Shown: positions 45,570-53,939 of the stretch, in pieces
Layout: every line of letters starts with the position of its first letter
Position numbering within the stretch: the first letter of the stretch is position 1
NCBI RefSeq assembly: GCF_038008685.1
Contig: NZ_JBBOZQ010000001.1
Span: 2,666,001-2,730,000, forward strand
Direction of reading: 5' to 3'
Source of the DNA: Lysinibacillus sp. FSL W8-0992
Lineage (GTDB): Bacteria; Bacillota; Bacilli; Bacillales_A; Planococcaceae
DNA length: 64,000 nt
Notes under the pieces: model-generated
What the model saw: the letters and a program-made list of their open reading frames with translations, nothing else
Database searches by the model: none
Told to the model about the DNA's origin: nothing
Translations under genes and position numbers: made by a program

Positions 45570-45605
45570 AAGCTACTCTCCTAAGTATCAAGGAGGGAAA
45601 TCAGA

Positions 45606-47105
45606 ATGCCAGCAAAGTCAATTATGATTCAAGGAACAGCCTCTGACGTAGGTAAAAGTATGATATGTACGGCATTATGTCGCATTTTTTCAGATGATGG
45701 ACTAAAAGTGGTACCTTTTAAGTCGCAAAATATGGCGCTTAATTCATTTGTAACCGAAGATGGCGGAGAAATTGGCCGTGCGCAAGGGGTACAGGCTGAA
45801 GCAGCTCGTGTTGTAGCGACAACAGATATGAATCCAATTTTATTAAAGCCAAAGCAGGACATGGTATCTGAGGTTATTGTACATGGCAAGCATTTTTTAA
45901 ATATGGATGCTAAGAGCTATCGCAATCAATTTGTACAACAAGCAATGCCGATTGTTGAGAAGTCTGTACGTACTTTACAAAATACATATGATGTTATTGT
46001 GCTTGAAGGTGCGGGAAGCCCGGCTGAAATCAATTTGAAGGATCGCGATATCGCCAATATGCGTATGGCACATTTAGCAGATGCGGCAGTTGTGTTAGTA
46101 GCTGATATTGACCGGGGTGGTGTGTTTGCATCCATTATTGGGACGTTAGCTTTGCTTGATGACGCAGAGCGTGCACGTGTAAAAGGACTCATTATTAATA
46201 AATTCCGCGGTATGCGCGAGCTTTTAGACGATGGCATTGAATGGGTAGAGCGTGAGACAGGCATCCCTGTTTTAGGTGTTGTGCCTTATGTAGATGTGAA
46301 TATTGAAGCTGAAGATTCATTAGCGCTGTCTGCACTGCGATTTAAAAAACCGAAGCCTGGTGAGTTTTCTGTTGATGTGGCGATGATTCGTTTACCTCGC
46401 ATATCGAATTTCACAGATATTGATCCGTTTTTTGATGAGCCAGAGGTTGGTGTACGTTTAATCGGCAATGTGGCTGAGCTTGGCACACCGGATTTGCTTA
46501 TACTACCTGGCACTAAAAGCACAATGGATGATTTAGCATGGCTTAAGGCACAAGGCTTTGCTCAAGCGATTTCGAACTTACGTGCACGTGGAACTAAAAT
46601 CATTGGCATATGTGGCGGATTTCAAATGCTCGGTGAAGTGTTGCTCGATCCAGATGCAGTTGAAGGAAATGGCGACTCAGCACAGGGTCTCGGCTTATTA
46701 CCGATGGAAACCGTATTTGTAGGAGATAAAAAAACTGTACAAATGTCGGGGACGCGCGGAAACGATACATTGACAGGCTATGAAATCCATCTTGGTCGTA
46801 CACAAATTTTACGAGATGAAGTATCACCATTTTTACAATTAGCAGATGGTCGTGTAGATGGAGCAGTAAGTGCGGACGAACAAGTAATTGGTACATACTT
46901 CCATGGATTATTCCATAATCGTAACTTTACACGTCAGCTTGTTAATAATATTCGCATTTCAAAAGGGCTGGCCACATTGCCGACAGATGTTAAAAGCGAT
47001 GCTGAGCGCAGGGAAGATGCCTACAATATGCTAGCATCACATGTGCGTGCTAATTTAAATATGGAAAAAATATATGAGATGTTAAAAATTGAGGTACATG
47101 GATGA
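45606..47105 (+). CDS. cobQ: Cobyric acid synthase
   Basis: A 499-residue glutamine-dependent amidase (CbiP/CobQ) that amidates side chains b, d, e and g. IMIQGTASDVGKSMICTALCRIF is the P-loop start; PFKSQNMALNSFVTEDGGEIGRAQGVQAEAA and VLEGAGSPAEINLKDRDIANM are diagnostic. The glutaminase domain has GICGGFQMLGEVL with the catalytic Cys and TYFHGLFHN. CAAGGAGGGA precedes the ATG. Its stop overlaps the next gene by four bases. Confidence 0.96.
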   Translation: MPAKSIMIQGTASDVGKSMICTALCRIFSDDGLKVVPFKSQNMALNSFVTEDGGEIGRAQGVQAEAARVVATTDMNPILLKPKQDMVSEVIVHGKHFLNMDAKSYRNQFVQQAMPIVEKSVRTLQNTYDVIVLEGAGSPAEINLKDRDIANMRMAHLADAAVVLVADIDRGGVFASIIGTLALLDDAERARVKGLIINKFRGMRELLDDGIEWVERETGIPVLGVVPYVDVNIEAEDSLALSALRFKKPKPGEFSVDVAMIRLPRISNFTDIDPFFDEPEVGVRLIGNVAELGTPDLLILPGTKSTMDDLAWLKAQGFAQAISNLRARGTKIIGICGGFQMLGEVLLDPDAVEGNGDSAQGLGLLPMETVFVGDKKTVQMSGTRGNDTLTGYEIHLGRTQILRDEVSPFLQLADGRVDGAVSADEQVIGTYFHGLFHNRNFTRQLVNNIRISKGLATLPTDVKSDAERREDAYNMLASHVRANLNMEKIYEMLKIEVHG

Positions 47106-47938
47106 CTAGAAAAGGACCGTTAGCTATTAATTATGAAGCATTATGGCAAGAAGGCATGAAGGATTGGCAAGGTCAAATGCCAGAGCGCATGGTCAATGAT
47201 CAATTAGAGGAACAGTTTTGGTCTCAATCGTTAGCGCGCAAAAAAATTGGTCAAACCGATCCTTATGCAGCCCGTATTTTTCAAGAAATAAAGAAACAAA
47301 TTCAACCACATCATTCTGTAGTTGAAATTGGTCCAGGATGGGGCAATTATACGTTTCCGCTTGCAGAATATGTGCGTGACCTAACGTGTGTAGATAGCTC
47401 AGATAGCATACTTGCATACTTACAACATTGTTTGCAAGAAAAGAGCCATGTATCCTATGTTCACGCGAAGTGGGAGAAGCTTGATGAAAATGAGCTACAA
47501 GCACATGACATTGTAATTGGCGTAAATTGTTTTTATCGCATGTACGAAATTAAATCGGCTCTTTATCACATGAATCGACTTGCTAAAAAACGAGCGATTA
47601 TCGGCATGACAACGGGGCCAATTCAGCCGCATTATGAGGTATTACATGACAAGTTCGGTTATGATATTAAATATCCGCGAAGAGATTATATAGAATTTTT
47701 GAATTTACTATATGAAATGGATATATATGCAGATTGTGACATTATTCCGTTAAAGCGAACGTATGAATACGAATCATACGATCAGCTAGTGACAACACAA
47801 AGCAAAAAAATATTGAGTGCTGATTTTAATAGATCACATGTTGAGGAAGCACTTGCCCCGTTTATAGAGGAAAAGAACGGTCGATATTACTATCGTCATG
47901 ATTTTCATGCTGCACTCGTATCGTGGGAACCTAAATAA
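47102..47938 (+). CDS. Class I SAM-dependent methyltransferase, last gene of the cobalamin operon
   Basis: A 278-residue protein with a Rossmann methyltransferase core. Motif I is VVEIGPGWGNYTFPLAEY (residues about 75-92); the acidic strand LTCVDSSDSILAYLQ and DIVIGVNCFYRMYEI follow. No trans-membrane segment is seen and it is not a tetrapyrrole methylase. Its ATG overlaps the cobQ stop (ATGA), so it is translationally coupled. The known pathway to cobyric acid has all its methylases in this operon, so its substrate is unexplained. Confidence 0.85.
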   Translation: MTRKGPLAINYEALWQEGMKDWQGQMPERMVNDQLEEQFWSQSLARKKIGQTDPYAARIFQEIKKQIQPHHSVVEIGPGWGNYTFPLAEYVRDLTCVDSSDSILAYLQHCLQEKSHVSYVHAKWEKLDENELQAHDIVIGVNCFYRMYEIKSALYHMNRLAKKRAIIGMTTGPIQPHYEVLHDKFGYDIKYPRRDYIEFLNLLYEMDIYADCDIIPLKRTYEYESYDQLVTTQSKKILSADFNRSHVEEALAPFIEEKNGRYYYRHDFHAALVSWEPK

Positions 47939-47939
47939 T

Positions 47940-47979
47940 AGAAAAACCTTTGGTGATAGCTTTCACCAAAGGTTTTTCT
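47940..47979 (+). terminator. Terminator of the cobalamin operon
   Basis: A perfect 17-bp stem (AGAAAAACCTTTGGTGA / TCACCAAAGGTTTTTCT) just after the stop codon of the methyltransferase. Confidence 0.92.
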
Positions 47980-48034
47980 TCTGTTTAGCAATAGGGTACA
48001 ATAGAACGACAGAAAAAGAATTGAGGTGGCAGTT

Positions 48035-48967
48035 GTGCAACTGCATTTTTTAGGAACAGGCGCAGGCATGCCTTCAAAGGAACGTAATACGAGCGCAATA
48101 ATGGTAAAGCTACTAGATGAAAACGGTGAAATGTGGCTATTTGATTGTGGAGAGGCGACACAACACCAAATTTTGCATACATCCTTAAAGCCACGTAAAG
48201 TGTCGAAAATATTTATTACACATTTACATGGTGATCATATTTTTGGTTTACCAGGATTTTTGAGCTCGCGTTCATTTCAAGGTGGTGATGAGCCGCTAAC
48301 TATTTTTGGTCCAGCAGGCTTACAGCAATGGGTAGAGCAGACTTTTTCATTATCAAAAACACATTTAACTTACCCATTACACTTTGTAGAAGTAGGCGAA
48401 GGTATTATTTACGAAGATGAAAAGTTTACAGTGCATGCTAGTGAATTACGTCATGTTGTCCCATGTTTTGGCTACCGTATAGAGCAAAAGGATTTACCTG
48501 GCGAGTTACTGATGGAGAAAGTACAATCTTTCGGCGTACCAAAAGGACCTTTACTTGGCCAGTTGAAAAGAGGACAAGATATCGAACTTGAAAATGGTAC
48601 AATTATAAGAGCAAAAGATGTTGTTGCTCCTCCTAAAAAAGGCTTTACACTCACTATTTTAGGGGATACAAAATATTGTGAAGAAGCGATTTCATTGGCC
48701 AATCAATCAGATGTAATTGTACATGAGGCAACATTTGATGGGAGCACAACGGATTTAGCTGCTAGCTATGGTCATTCGACAAATGTTGAAGCGGCAATGG
48801 TAGCAAGTAGAGCAGGTGCAAAATATTTACTTCTTAATCATTTAAGTGCACGTTTTTTACCACATGATTTACCAGTATTTTTAGCAGAAGCCCAAGCAAT
48901 CTTTCCACAAACTTTCCTCACATCAGACCAATCGGTATTTAATTGGAGTAATGATAAATTATTTTAA
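48035..48967 (+). CDS. rnz: Ribonuclease Z
   Basis: A 310-residue zinc phosphodiesterase that trims tRNA 3' ends. LHFLGTGAGMPSKERNTSA is the N terminus; the metal-binding HLHGDHIFGLPGFL (residues about 63-76), HEATFDGSTTDLAASYGHSTNVEAA and LNHLSARF are conserved. The GTG at 48035 is chosen: GAGGTGG lies 5 to 6 bases upstream and the protein then starts like Bacillus Rnz. An upstream GTG at 48026 falls inside that site. Confidence 0.94.
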   Translation: MQLHFLGTGAGMPSKERNTSAIMVKLLDENGEMWLFDCGEATQHQILHTSLKPRKVSKIFITHLHGDHIFGLPGFLSSRSFQGGDEPLTIFGPAGLQQWVEQTFSLSKTHLTYPLHFVEVGEGIIYEDEKFTVHASELRHVVPCFGYRIEQKDLPGELLMEKVQSFGVPKGPLLGQLKRGQDIELENGTIIRAKDVVAPPKKGFTLTILGDTKYCEEAISLANQSDVIVHEATFDGSTTDLAASYGHSTNVEAAMVASRAGAKYLLLNHLSARFLPHDLPVFLAEAQAIFPQTFLTSDQSVFNWSNDKLF

Positions 48968-49200
48968 TTGACCAACAAGTGATTACTTTAACTAGTTTAG
49001 AATGCTTTCACAAATGGCTAACAGCAAACAGCGATAAATAGATTGACTGCCATTTTTAATATGTTATAGGGTACTGTAGAAAAGCTAGAGTAATCTACTA
49101 GTAAGTGTTAAGTAGAATTGTTAAAAGTTAGGGTGTTTGTAGAAATATAGTGCGATTAGTAGATGATTTCCGTATAATTAAGTAAAAGGGGAGTGGTTGT

Positions 49201-49431
49201 ATGGATCAACAAAAGATGCCACCAGCTGTTTTACGTTTACTTGTTATCTTTCCAAACGTGTTAAGCTATTTATTATTAGGCGGACTCATTATTTATGTTA
49301 CTTCAAATTATGATTTGTTAAAATCAACAGAGAGCTTAAAGGTATGGCTAATTTTTATCGCAGTCCTTGCACCAGCAGCAGCCTATACAACCTTTAGTAT
49401 TGTTAAAAAAATTCGCGCTGGTCATATGTAA
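49201..49431 (+). CDS. Small two-helix membrane protein
   Basis: A 76-residue protein with hydrophobic helices at about 16-32 and 46-62 and a basic C terminus (KKIRAGHM). No family recognised. AAAGGGGAG precedes the ATG and a good terminator follows. It sits between rnz and cdaS with its own promoter region (the 233-base gap before it is AT-rich and shows no gene). Confidence 0.65.
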   Translation: MDQQKMPPAVLRLLVIFPNVLSYLLLGGLIIYVTSNYDLLKSTESLKVWLIFIAVLAPAAAYTTFSIVKKIRAGHM

Positions 49432-49453
49432 CAAATATAATAGCGTACAAAGT

Positions 49454-49492
49454 AACACGTTGCATCTTATAGAGGATGCAACGTGTTTTTTA
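49454..49492 (+). terminator. Intrinsic terminator
   Basis: A 13-bp perfect stem (AACACGTTGCATC / GATGCAACGTGTT) followed by TTTTTT. Confidence 0.9.
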
Positions 49493-49620
49493 ATAGAAAG
49501 AAAGCAAAACCTAGCCCAGAAAATTGTTGAATTGCATGGAAAGAGAATAAAAAAATATCATATAGGAAAACTAAAAATACAAAGTGTAAATCGTTATTAT
49601 AAAGAACTGAGGTGCCGTAC

Positions 49621-50241
49621 ATGAATCAACCAAACTGTGATTCCGCTCCATTAAAACAAACAATCAAAGAAGAACTTAGTCAAGTTATTTTGTCTTTACA
49701 GCAAAGTTTAACCGCAATGGATTCGCTAGAAGATTGCTTACTTGCAGATTTGGAAAAAATTAAAGAACAATTTGTAACGATTGAAATGCAGGCAGCCACG
49801 TTTTATTTAAATTGCTATTTGTCTCCATTCACTGAAAAATATCCAGAGCTATCGATTTGCGTACAAAATATGTCAAAAAGACGTCATGGTGGATTAATTG
49901 TATTTGAAAGAGAGAGTCCAATTGAACATCTTATAAAGCCGGGGATTCATATTGGAGCGGAATTAACACATTCTTTGCTAGAATCTATTTTTTACCCAGG
50001 CAATCCTCTCCATGATGGTGCTGTGTTAGTTAAGAGTAATCGAATTATCTCAGCAGCAAATGTACTACCTCTTTCAGACATTTATACAGGCGATAAAAAA
50101 CTCGGAACGAGACATCGAGCTGCGATAGGCTTAAGTGAGCTCAGTGATGCTTTAATCATGGTTATATCAGAAGAAACCGGAAGAATTTCTTTTGCTTTTA
50201 ATGGAAGCTTACACCCAATTACTTCAGATGGGATATTATAG
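49621..50241 (+). CDS. cdaS: Sporulation-type diadenylate cyclase
   Basis: A 206-residue enzyme that makes c-di-AMP from two ATP. An N-terminal autoinhibitory helical part (about 1-65) is followed by the DAC domain. The DGA motif reads NPLHDGAVLVKSNRIISAANVLPLS and the RHR motif reads LGTRHRAAIGLSE. The length and N-terminal helices match B. subtilis CdaS (YojJ), which is expressed in spores. The ATG at 49621 is chosen because GAGGTG lies 6 bases upstream. I could not find a clear SigF/SigG promoter. Confidence 0.9.
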   Translation: MNQPNCDSAPLKQTIKEELSQVILSLQQSLTAMDSLEDCLLADLEKIKEQFVTIEMQAATFYLNCYLSPFTEKYPELSICVQNMSKRRHGGLIVFERESPIEHLIKPGIHIGAELTHSLLESIFYPGNPLHDGAVLVKSNRIISAANVLPLSDIYTGDKKLGTRHRAAIGLSELSDALIMVISEETGRISFAFNGSLHPITSDGIL

Positions 50242-50262
50242 CGTAAAATAGGCTCTATTCAC

Positions 50263-50284
50263 AATATCTCAAATTCGAGATATT
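50263..50284. promoter_or_regulatory. 22-base imperfect palindrome upstream of marR
   Basis: AATATCTC and GAGATATT arms around AAATTC, with one mismatched pair. It resembles the B. subtilis MhqR box (TATCTCGAATTCGAGATA, from memory). It could also be the 3' hairpin of cdaS, followed by TTTTCC. Confidence 0.5.
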
Positions 50285-50288
50285 TTCC

Positions 50289-50317
50289 TTGCAACTTTGT
50301 CACTTGCGTGGTAAAGT
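50289..50317 (+). promoter_or_regulatory. Promoter of marR
   Basis: TTGCAA and TAAAGT hexamers with an exact 17-base spacer. The spacer and -10 overlap the CACTTG-N6-AAAGTG inverted repeat, so binding there would block the promoter. Confidence 0.65.
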
Positions 50318-50318
50318 G
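50301..50318. promoter_or_regulatory. Candidate MarR operator 1
   Basis: CACTTG, 6 bases, AAAGTG: an inverted repeat with one mismatch. The same arrangement recurs before the target operon at 50810. Confidence 0.65.
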
Positions 50319-50350
50319 ATGATACAGTTCGAGGAAGGGAGGGCAAAGTG

Positions 50351-50788
50351 ATGGAAAAACATACACTAGGCTCGCTAACATGGCTACGAATGATGCGCTT
50401 TACGAATCAAAGTAATCAGCTATCGAATGAATTTTTAAAACGTTTTAACTTAACAACTGCACAGTTTGATGTACTAATTCAAATTAAAACATACGCACCG
50501 TTAACACAGTCACAGCTAGCGGAAAAAGTTACAGTAACGCAAGGTGGTATCTCACGAATGCTTGCCCGTCTTGAAAAAGAAGGACTAATTGAGCGTAAGC
50601 AAAACTGGAAAACAAAAACAATATCTCTAACTGTCAAAGGTGAGCATTTGATTGATGCGGCTACACCTAGTCAGCTTCACTTTCAATCCTCATTTTTTGA
50701 AGAAGTTTTATCAGAGGAAGAAATGAAATCTTTATATACACTTATGTCAAAACTAGAAAAGCATAGCCGAGAAAAAAAATTACCTTAG
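50351..50788 (+). CDS. MarR family transcriptional regulator
   Basis: A 145-residue winged-helix repressor. The DNA-binding region reads [68 protein letters not shown]. It has no Cys in the sensing region, so a ligand-binding rather than thiol mechanism is likely. GGAAGGGAGGG precedes tandem GTG (50348) and ATG (50351); I use the ATG. It likely controls itself and the dioxygenase operon, a layout like MhqR. Confidence 0.88.
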   Translation: MEKHTLGSLTWLRMMRFTNQSNQLSNEFLKRFNLTTAQFDVLIQIKTYAPLTQSQLAEKVTVTQGGISRMLARLEKEGLIERKQNWKTKTISLTVKGEHLIDAATPSQLHFQSSFFEEVLSEEEMKSLYTLMSKLEKHSREKKLP

Positions 50789-50809
50789 GCGTGATTTTTT
50801 TTACAACAT

Positions 50810-50827
50810 CACTTGCTTAGTCAAGTG
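50810..50827. promoter_or_regulatory. Candidate MarR operator 2
   Basis: CACTTG, 6 bases, CAAGTG: a perfect inverted repeat 19 bases before the dioxygenase start, matching operator 1 in arms and spacing. Confidence 0.7.
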
Positions 50828-50846
50828 AAAATCAGGAGGACTCTAC

Positions 50847-51788
50847 ATGAATAAATTAAGCGGACATCATCATATTTCGATGTTAACAAAAAATGGTAAA
50901 CGTAATAATGAGTTTTATACAAAAATCCTTGGTTTACGTCGAGTGAAAAAAACAGTTAATCAAGATTCACCTTCCATGTACCATTTATTTTATGGCGATC
51001 GTACAGGAGCAGCGGGAACAGAATTAACATTTTTTGAAATGCCTGTAGCAGGACGAACAGTACGTGGAACAAATGCGATTACGCGAATAGGCTTATTAGT
51101 ACAAAGCTATGATAGTTTATTATATTGGAAAAAGCGTTTTGAGCTTTTACAAGTGGAACATAGCGACATAGCGACATATGCGGGCAAAGATGCTTTATTT
51201 TTTGAGGATCATGAAGGTCTGCGCATGGTGCTTATAAATCATGATGGACAGCCGACACCAGCCGAATGGCAAGTATGGGATGGTATCGATATTGCAGCAG
51301 AGCATCGTATTTTAGGCATGGGCACCGTTGAAATTACGGTTCGTTATTTACAGCGTACAGTGAATGTATTACAAGAACTTTTTGACTATACAGTGGTCAC
51401 TGAAGATGACAAAGAAGTACGACTTCAATCAATTGCTGGTGAAACGTTTGGAGAAGTCATCGTCAAGGAATTGGAGGGACCGAGTGAAAAGCCCGGTCGA
51501 GGCAGTATTCATCACCTTGCATTACGTGTAGCGACGGTAGAAGAACTTCAAAAATGGGATGAATTAATTAAAGCGCGTGGTTTAGACAGCTCAGGTGTTG
51601 TCGATCGTTATTACTTCCAAAGTCTGTATTTTAGAGATCGCAATGGCATTCTGTTTGAATTGGCGACAGATGGACCTGGATTTACAGTAGATTCCGCTAT
51701 TGAGGATTTGGGGAATGAACTGGATCTGCCACCATTTTTAGAAGCAAAACGCGCAGAAATTGAAGCGATTTTAGAACCACTTGATTAA
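50847..51788 (+). CDS. Ring-cleaving dioxygenase (VOC/glyoxalase family, MhqA/MhqO-like)
   Basis: A 313-residue protein with paired vicinal-oxygen-chelate modules. GHHHISMLTKNGKRNNEFYTKILGLRRVKKTVNQD starts the first, with metal-binding His, and GSIHHLALRVATVEELQKWDELI starts the last. SLYFRDRNGILFELATDGPGF holds the conserved Glu ligand. The family acts on quinones and catechol-type compounds. GGAGGA precedes the ATG. It overlaps the next frame slightly and leads the MarR-controlled operon. Confidence 0.88.
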   Translation: MNKLSGHHHISMLTKNGKRNNEFYTKILGLRRVKKTVNQDSPSMYHLFYGDRTGAAGTELTFFEMPVAGRTVRGTNAITRIGLLVQSYDSLLYWKKRFELLQVEHSDIATYAGKDALFFEDHEGLRMVLINHDGQPTPAEWQVWDGIDIAAEHRILGMGTVEITVRYLQRTVNVLQELFDYTVVTEDDKEVRLQSIAGETFGEVIVKELEGPSEKPGRGSIHHLALRVATVEELQKWDELIKARGLDSSGVVDRYYFQSLYFRDRNGILFELATDGPGFTVDSAIEDLGNELDLPPFLEAKRAEIEAILEPLD

Positions 51789-51801
51789 AGGAGAGAGCAC
51801 A

Positions 51802-52857
51802 ATGGAAAATTATCGTATCGATCAATCACAAGGTTTAGAATTTGGACTTTATTCACTGGGAGATCATATTCCAAACCCATTAACAGGTGAACGGATATCT
51901 GCCCAACAGCGGATACAGGAGCTAATTGAAATGAGCCAATTAGCAGAGCAAGCTGGCATCAATGTATTTGGAGTAGGCGAAAGTCATCAATCGTATTTTA
52001 CAACACAGGCACATACGGTCGTTTTAGGCGCGATTGCACAAGCAACGAAAAAAATTAAAATAGCAAGTTCTGCCACCGTGTTGAGTGTATCAGACCCAGT
52101 AAGAGTGTATGAGGACTTTGCAACAATTGATTTAATTTCAGATGGGCGTGCTGAAATTGTAGCAGGGCGAGGTTCGCGCGTTGGCGCTTATCATTTACTT
52201 GGCGTCGATTTACAGGACTATGAAGAAATTTTTGAGGAAAAATTAGAACTGCTAAAAAAAATTAATGAAGAAGAGCTTGTTACGTGGGAAGGGCAGTATA
52301 GAGCACCTCTACACAATGCGCAAATTTTACCACAGCCTAAAAATGGCTCACTACCAATCTGGCGCGCAGTTGGAGGTCCGCCGGCAAGTGCTATAAAAGC
52401 AGGGTATATGGGCATTCCAATGATGTTAACAACATTAGGTGGCCCAGCAATCAACTTTAAACCTTCAGTCGATGCATATCGTGAGGCAGCTGATAGAAGC
52501 GGTTTTGATGCAGAGCAGTTACCAATTGCCACTACAAGTTTATTTTATGTAGCAGATACATCAAAAGAAGCTTTGCAAAATATGTATCCTCATCTAAATG
52601 GGGGCTTCCAAGCAATTCGTGGAGGTGGTTATCCAAAACAACAATTTGCCCAAGCAGTTGATACACGTGATGCCTTAATGGTCGGAAGTAAGGAACAAAT
52701 TATTGAAAAGTTGCTATATCAATATGAACTTTATGGCATGCAACGTTTTATGGCACAAATTGATTTTGGTGGGGTGCCTTTCGATAAATTGATGAAGAAT
52801 ATCGAAATAATTGGCAATGACATCTTACCAGCAATTAAAAAATATACAGCGAAATAA
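51802..52857 (+). CDS. LLM class flavin-dependent oxidoreductase
   Basis: A 351-residue luciferase-like monooxygenase. EFGLYSLGDHIPNPLTGERISAQQRIQELIEMSQLAEQAGINVFGVGESHQSYF at the N terminus, ATVLSVSDPVRVYEDFATIDLISDGRAEIVAGRGS and ILPQPKNGSLPIWRAVGGPPAS are family-typical. It oxidises an unknown substrate with reduced FMN, probably supplied by the reductase encoded next. AAAGGAGAGAG precedes the ATG at 51802. Confidence 0.88.
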   Translation: MENYRIDQSQGLEFGLYSLGDHIPNPLTGERISAQQRIQELIEMSQLAEQAGINVFGVGESHQSYFTTQAHTVVLGAIAQATKKIKIASSATVLSVSDPVRVYEDFATIDLISDGRAEIVAGRGSRVGAYHLLGVDLQDYEEIFEEKLELLKKINEEELVTWEGQYRAPLHNAQILPQPKNGSLPIWRAVGGPPASAIKAGYMGIPMMLTTLGGPAINFKPSVDAYREAADRSGFDAEQLPIATTSLFYVADTSKEALQNMYPHLNGGFQAIRGGGYPKQQFAQAVDTRDALMVGSKEQIIEKLLYQYELYGMQRFMAQIDFGGVPFDKLMKNIEIIGNDILPAIKKYTAK

Positions 52858-52869
52858 GGAGCGAGCAGC

Positions 52870-53436
52870 ATGAAAATTGTAGCACTAGCAGGTTCAATCG
52901 TCGGCTCTAAAACCAAAATAGCCATTCATAAAATTGTTGAAGTACTAAATGAAAAATACCCAGAGCATGATGTAACAATACTTGACCTAGCTCAGTATAA
53001 TATTGCATTTAGTGATGGCCGTAATTACGTAGATTACGAGGGTGATACGAAGTATGTGGCAGAAACTATTATGGCTGCTGATGCATTGGTGATTGGTACA
53101 CCAACATTTCAAGCTTCGATTCCGGCAACATTAAAAAATATTTTCGATTTACTTCCTGTTAATGCTTTTCGTGATAAAACGGTCAGCGCAATTGTAACAG
53201 CGGGGACATCTAAACATTATTTAATGGTAGAGCAACAATTAAAGCCAATTCTTGCTTATATGAAAGCTCATATTGTACCGACTTAGGTTTTTATAGAAGA
53301 AAAGGATTTCTTACGCAAAGAAATTGTCAATGACGATGTTCTTTTCCGCTTAGAGCGTTTAGCAGAAGATACAGTTATGGTAGCAGATGCCTTCGCTGAA
53401 ATCCGTGCTAAAAAAGATGCGGAATATGATTTTTAA
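52870..53436 (+). pseudogene. NADPH-dependent FMN reductase interrupted by an in-frame amber codon
   Basis: A flavodoxin-fold reductase of 188 codons. The frame reads MKIVALAGSIVGSKTKIAIHKIVEVL and VIGTPTFQASIPATLKNIFDLLP, up to AYMKAHIVPT at codon 138. Codon 139 (53284-53286) is TAG. Without a shift the frame continues VFIEEKDFLRKEIVNDDVLFRLERLAEDTVMVADAFAEIRAKK to TAA at 53434. The continuation is fully family-like, so TAG probably replaces a Tyr codon. GGAGCGAGC precedes the ATG. The gene is a fresh pseudogene, a truncated but stable protein, or a sequence error. Confidence 0.88.
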
Positions 53437-53480
53437 CACAATTTTTGAGGGGAAAACTACTAATTTAAGAGGATAATAGG

Positions 53481-53512
53481 AACACTGCATGGTAATCATG
53501 CAGTGTTTTTTT
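53481..53512 (+). terminator. Terminator of the dioxygenase operon
   Basis: An 11-bp perfect stem (AACACTGCATG / CATGCAGTGTT) followed by TTTTT. Confidence 0.88.
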
Positions 53513-53532
53513 AAATATAGATAACTTTTGCC

Positions 53533-53669
53533 GTTGATTTCCGTTGCGGGCGGACGCTTTCCGCGGGCACAGTGTAAGCCGCAACCCTCGCTAACGCGCG
53601 GCTTGTTGCGTCTTACGTTCTGTGCTGTTCCCGCAGGAGTCGCCACCCTTCACTCCAATCAACAAGTGT
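53533..53669 (+). repeat. GC-rich 137-base repeat, copy 1
   Basis: Begins GTTGATTTCCGTTGCGGGCG and ends CACTCCAATCAACAAGTGT, with internal self-complementary blocks (AAGCCGC / GCGGCTT). It is markedly richer in GC than its surroundings. Confidence 0.85.
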
Positions 53670-53778
53670 CAACACTCTCTTTCGGAGGGAAGTTAAAAAA
53701 CAGTACAATTATCGCCCTTATGAATAAATAGGATAGTCGTCTGCGTCCATCATTAAATAAATTTAGAAGTCTACTGCC

Positions 53779-53916
53779 TGTTGATTTCCGTTACGGGCGA
53801 ACGCTTTCCGCGAGCACAGCGTAAGCCACAACCCTCGCTAACGCGCGACTTGTTGCGTCTTACGTTCTGTGCTGTTCCCGCAGGAGTCGCCGCCCTTCAC
53901 TCCAATCAACAAGTGT
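53779..53916 (+). repeat. GC-rich 137-base repeat, copy 2
   Basis: About 90 percent identical to copy 1 by eye, same orientation, 109 bases further on. The differences include changes that weaken the internal pairing (AAGCCAC against GCGACTT). Confidence 0.85.
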
Positions 53917-53939
53917 AATTGTTTGAGTGCCTGACACCC
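53917..53939 (+). repeat. Dispersed intergenic repeat, copy f (diverged)
   Basis: AATTGTTTGAGTGCCTGACACC, close to copy e at 28.6 kb, joined directly to the end of GC-rich copy 2. Confidence 0.65.

Noticed and set aside
49520..49620. Possible SigG promoter before cdaS (TGCATG ... CATATA).
   Set aside because: Spacing and -10 sequence do not fit the SigF/SigG consensus well enough to report.
49367..49624. An 85-codon plus-strand frame overlapping the 76-residue membrane protein and running to cdaS.
   Set aside because: It crosses a strong terminator at 49454 and has no ribosome site.
53528..53731. Open frames on both strands through the GC-rich repeat (53528-53731 plus, 53359-53646 minus).
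   Set aside because: They are created by the GC-rich repeat and lack ribosome sites; the repeat is better explained as non-coding.
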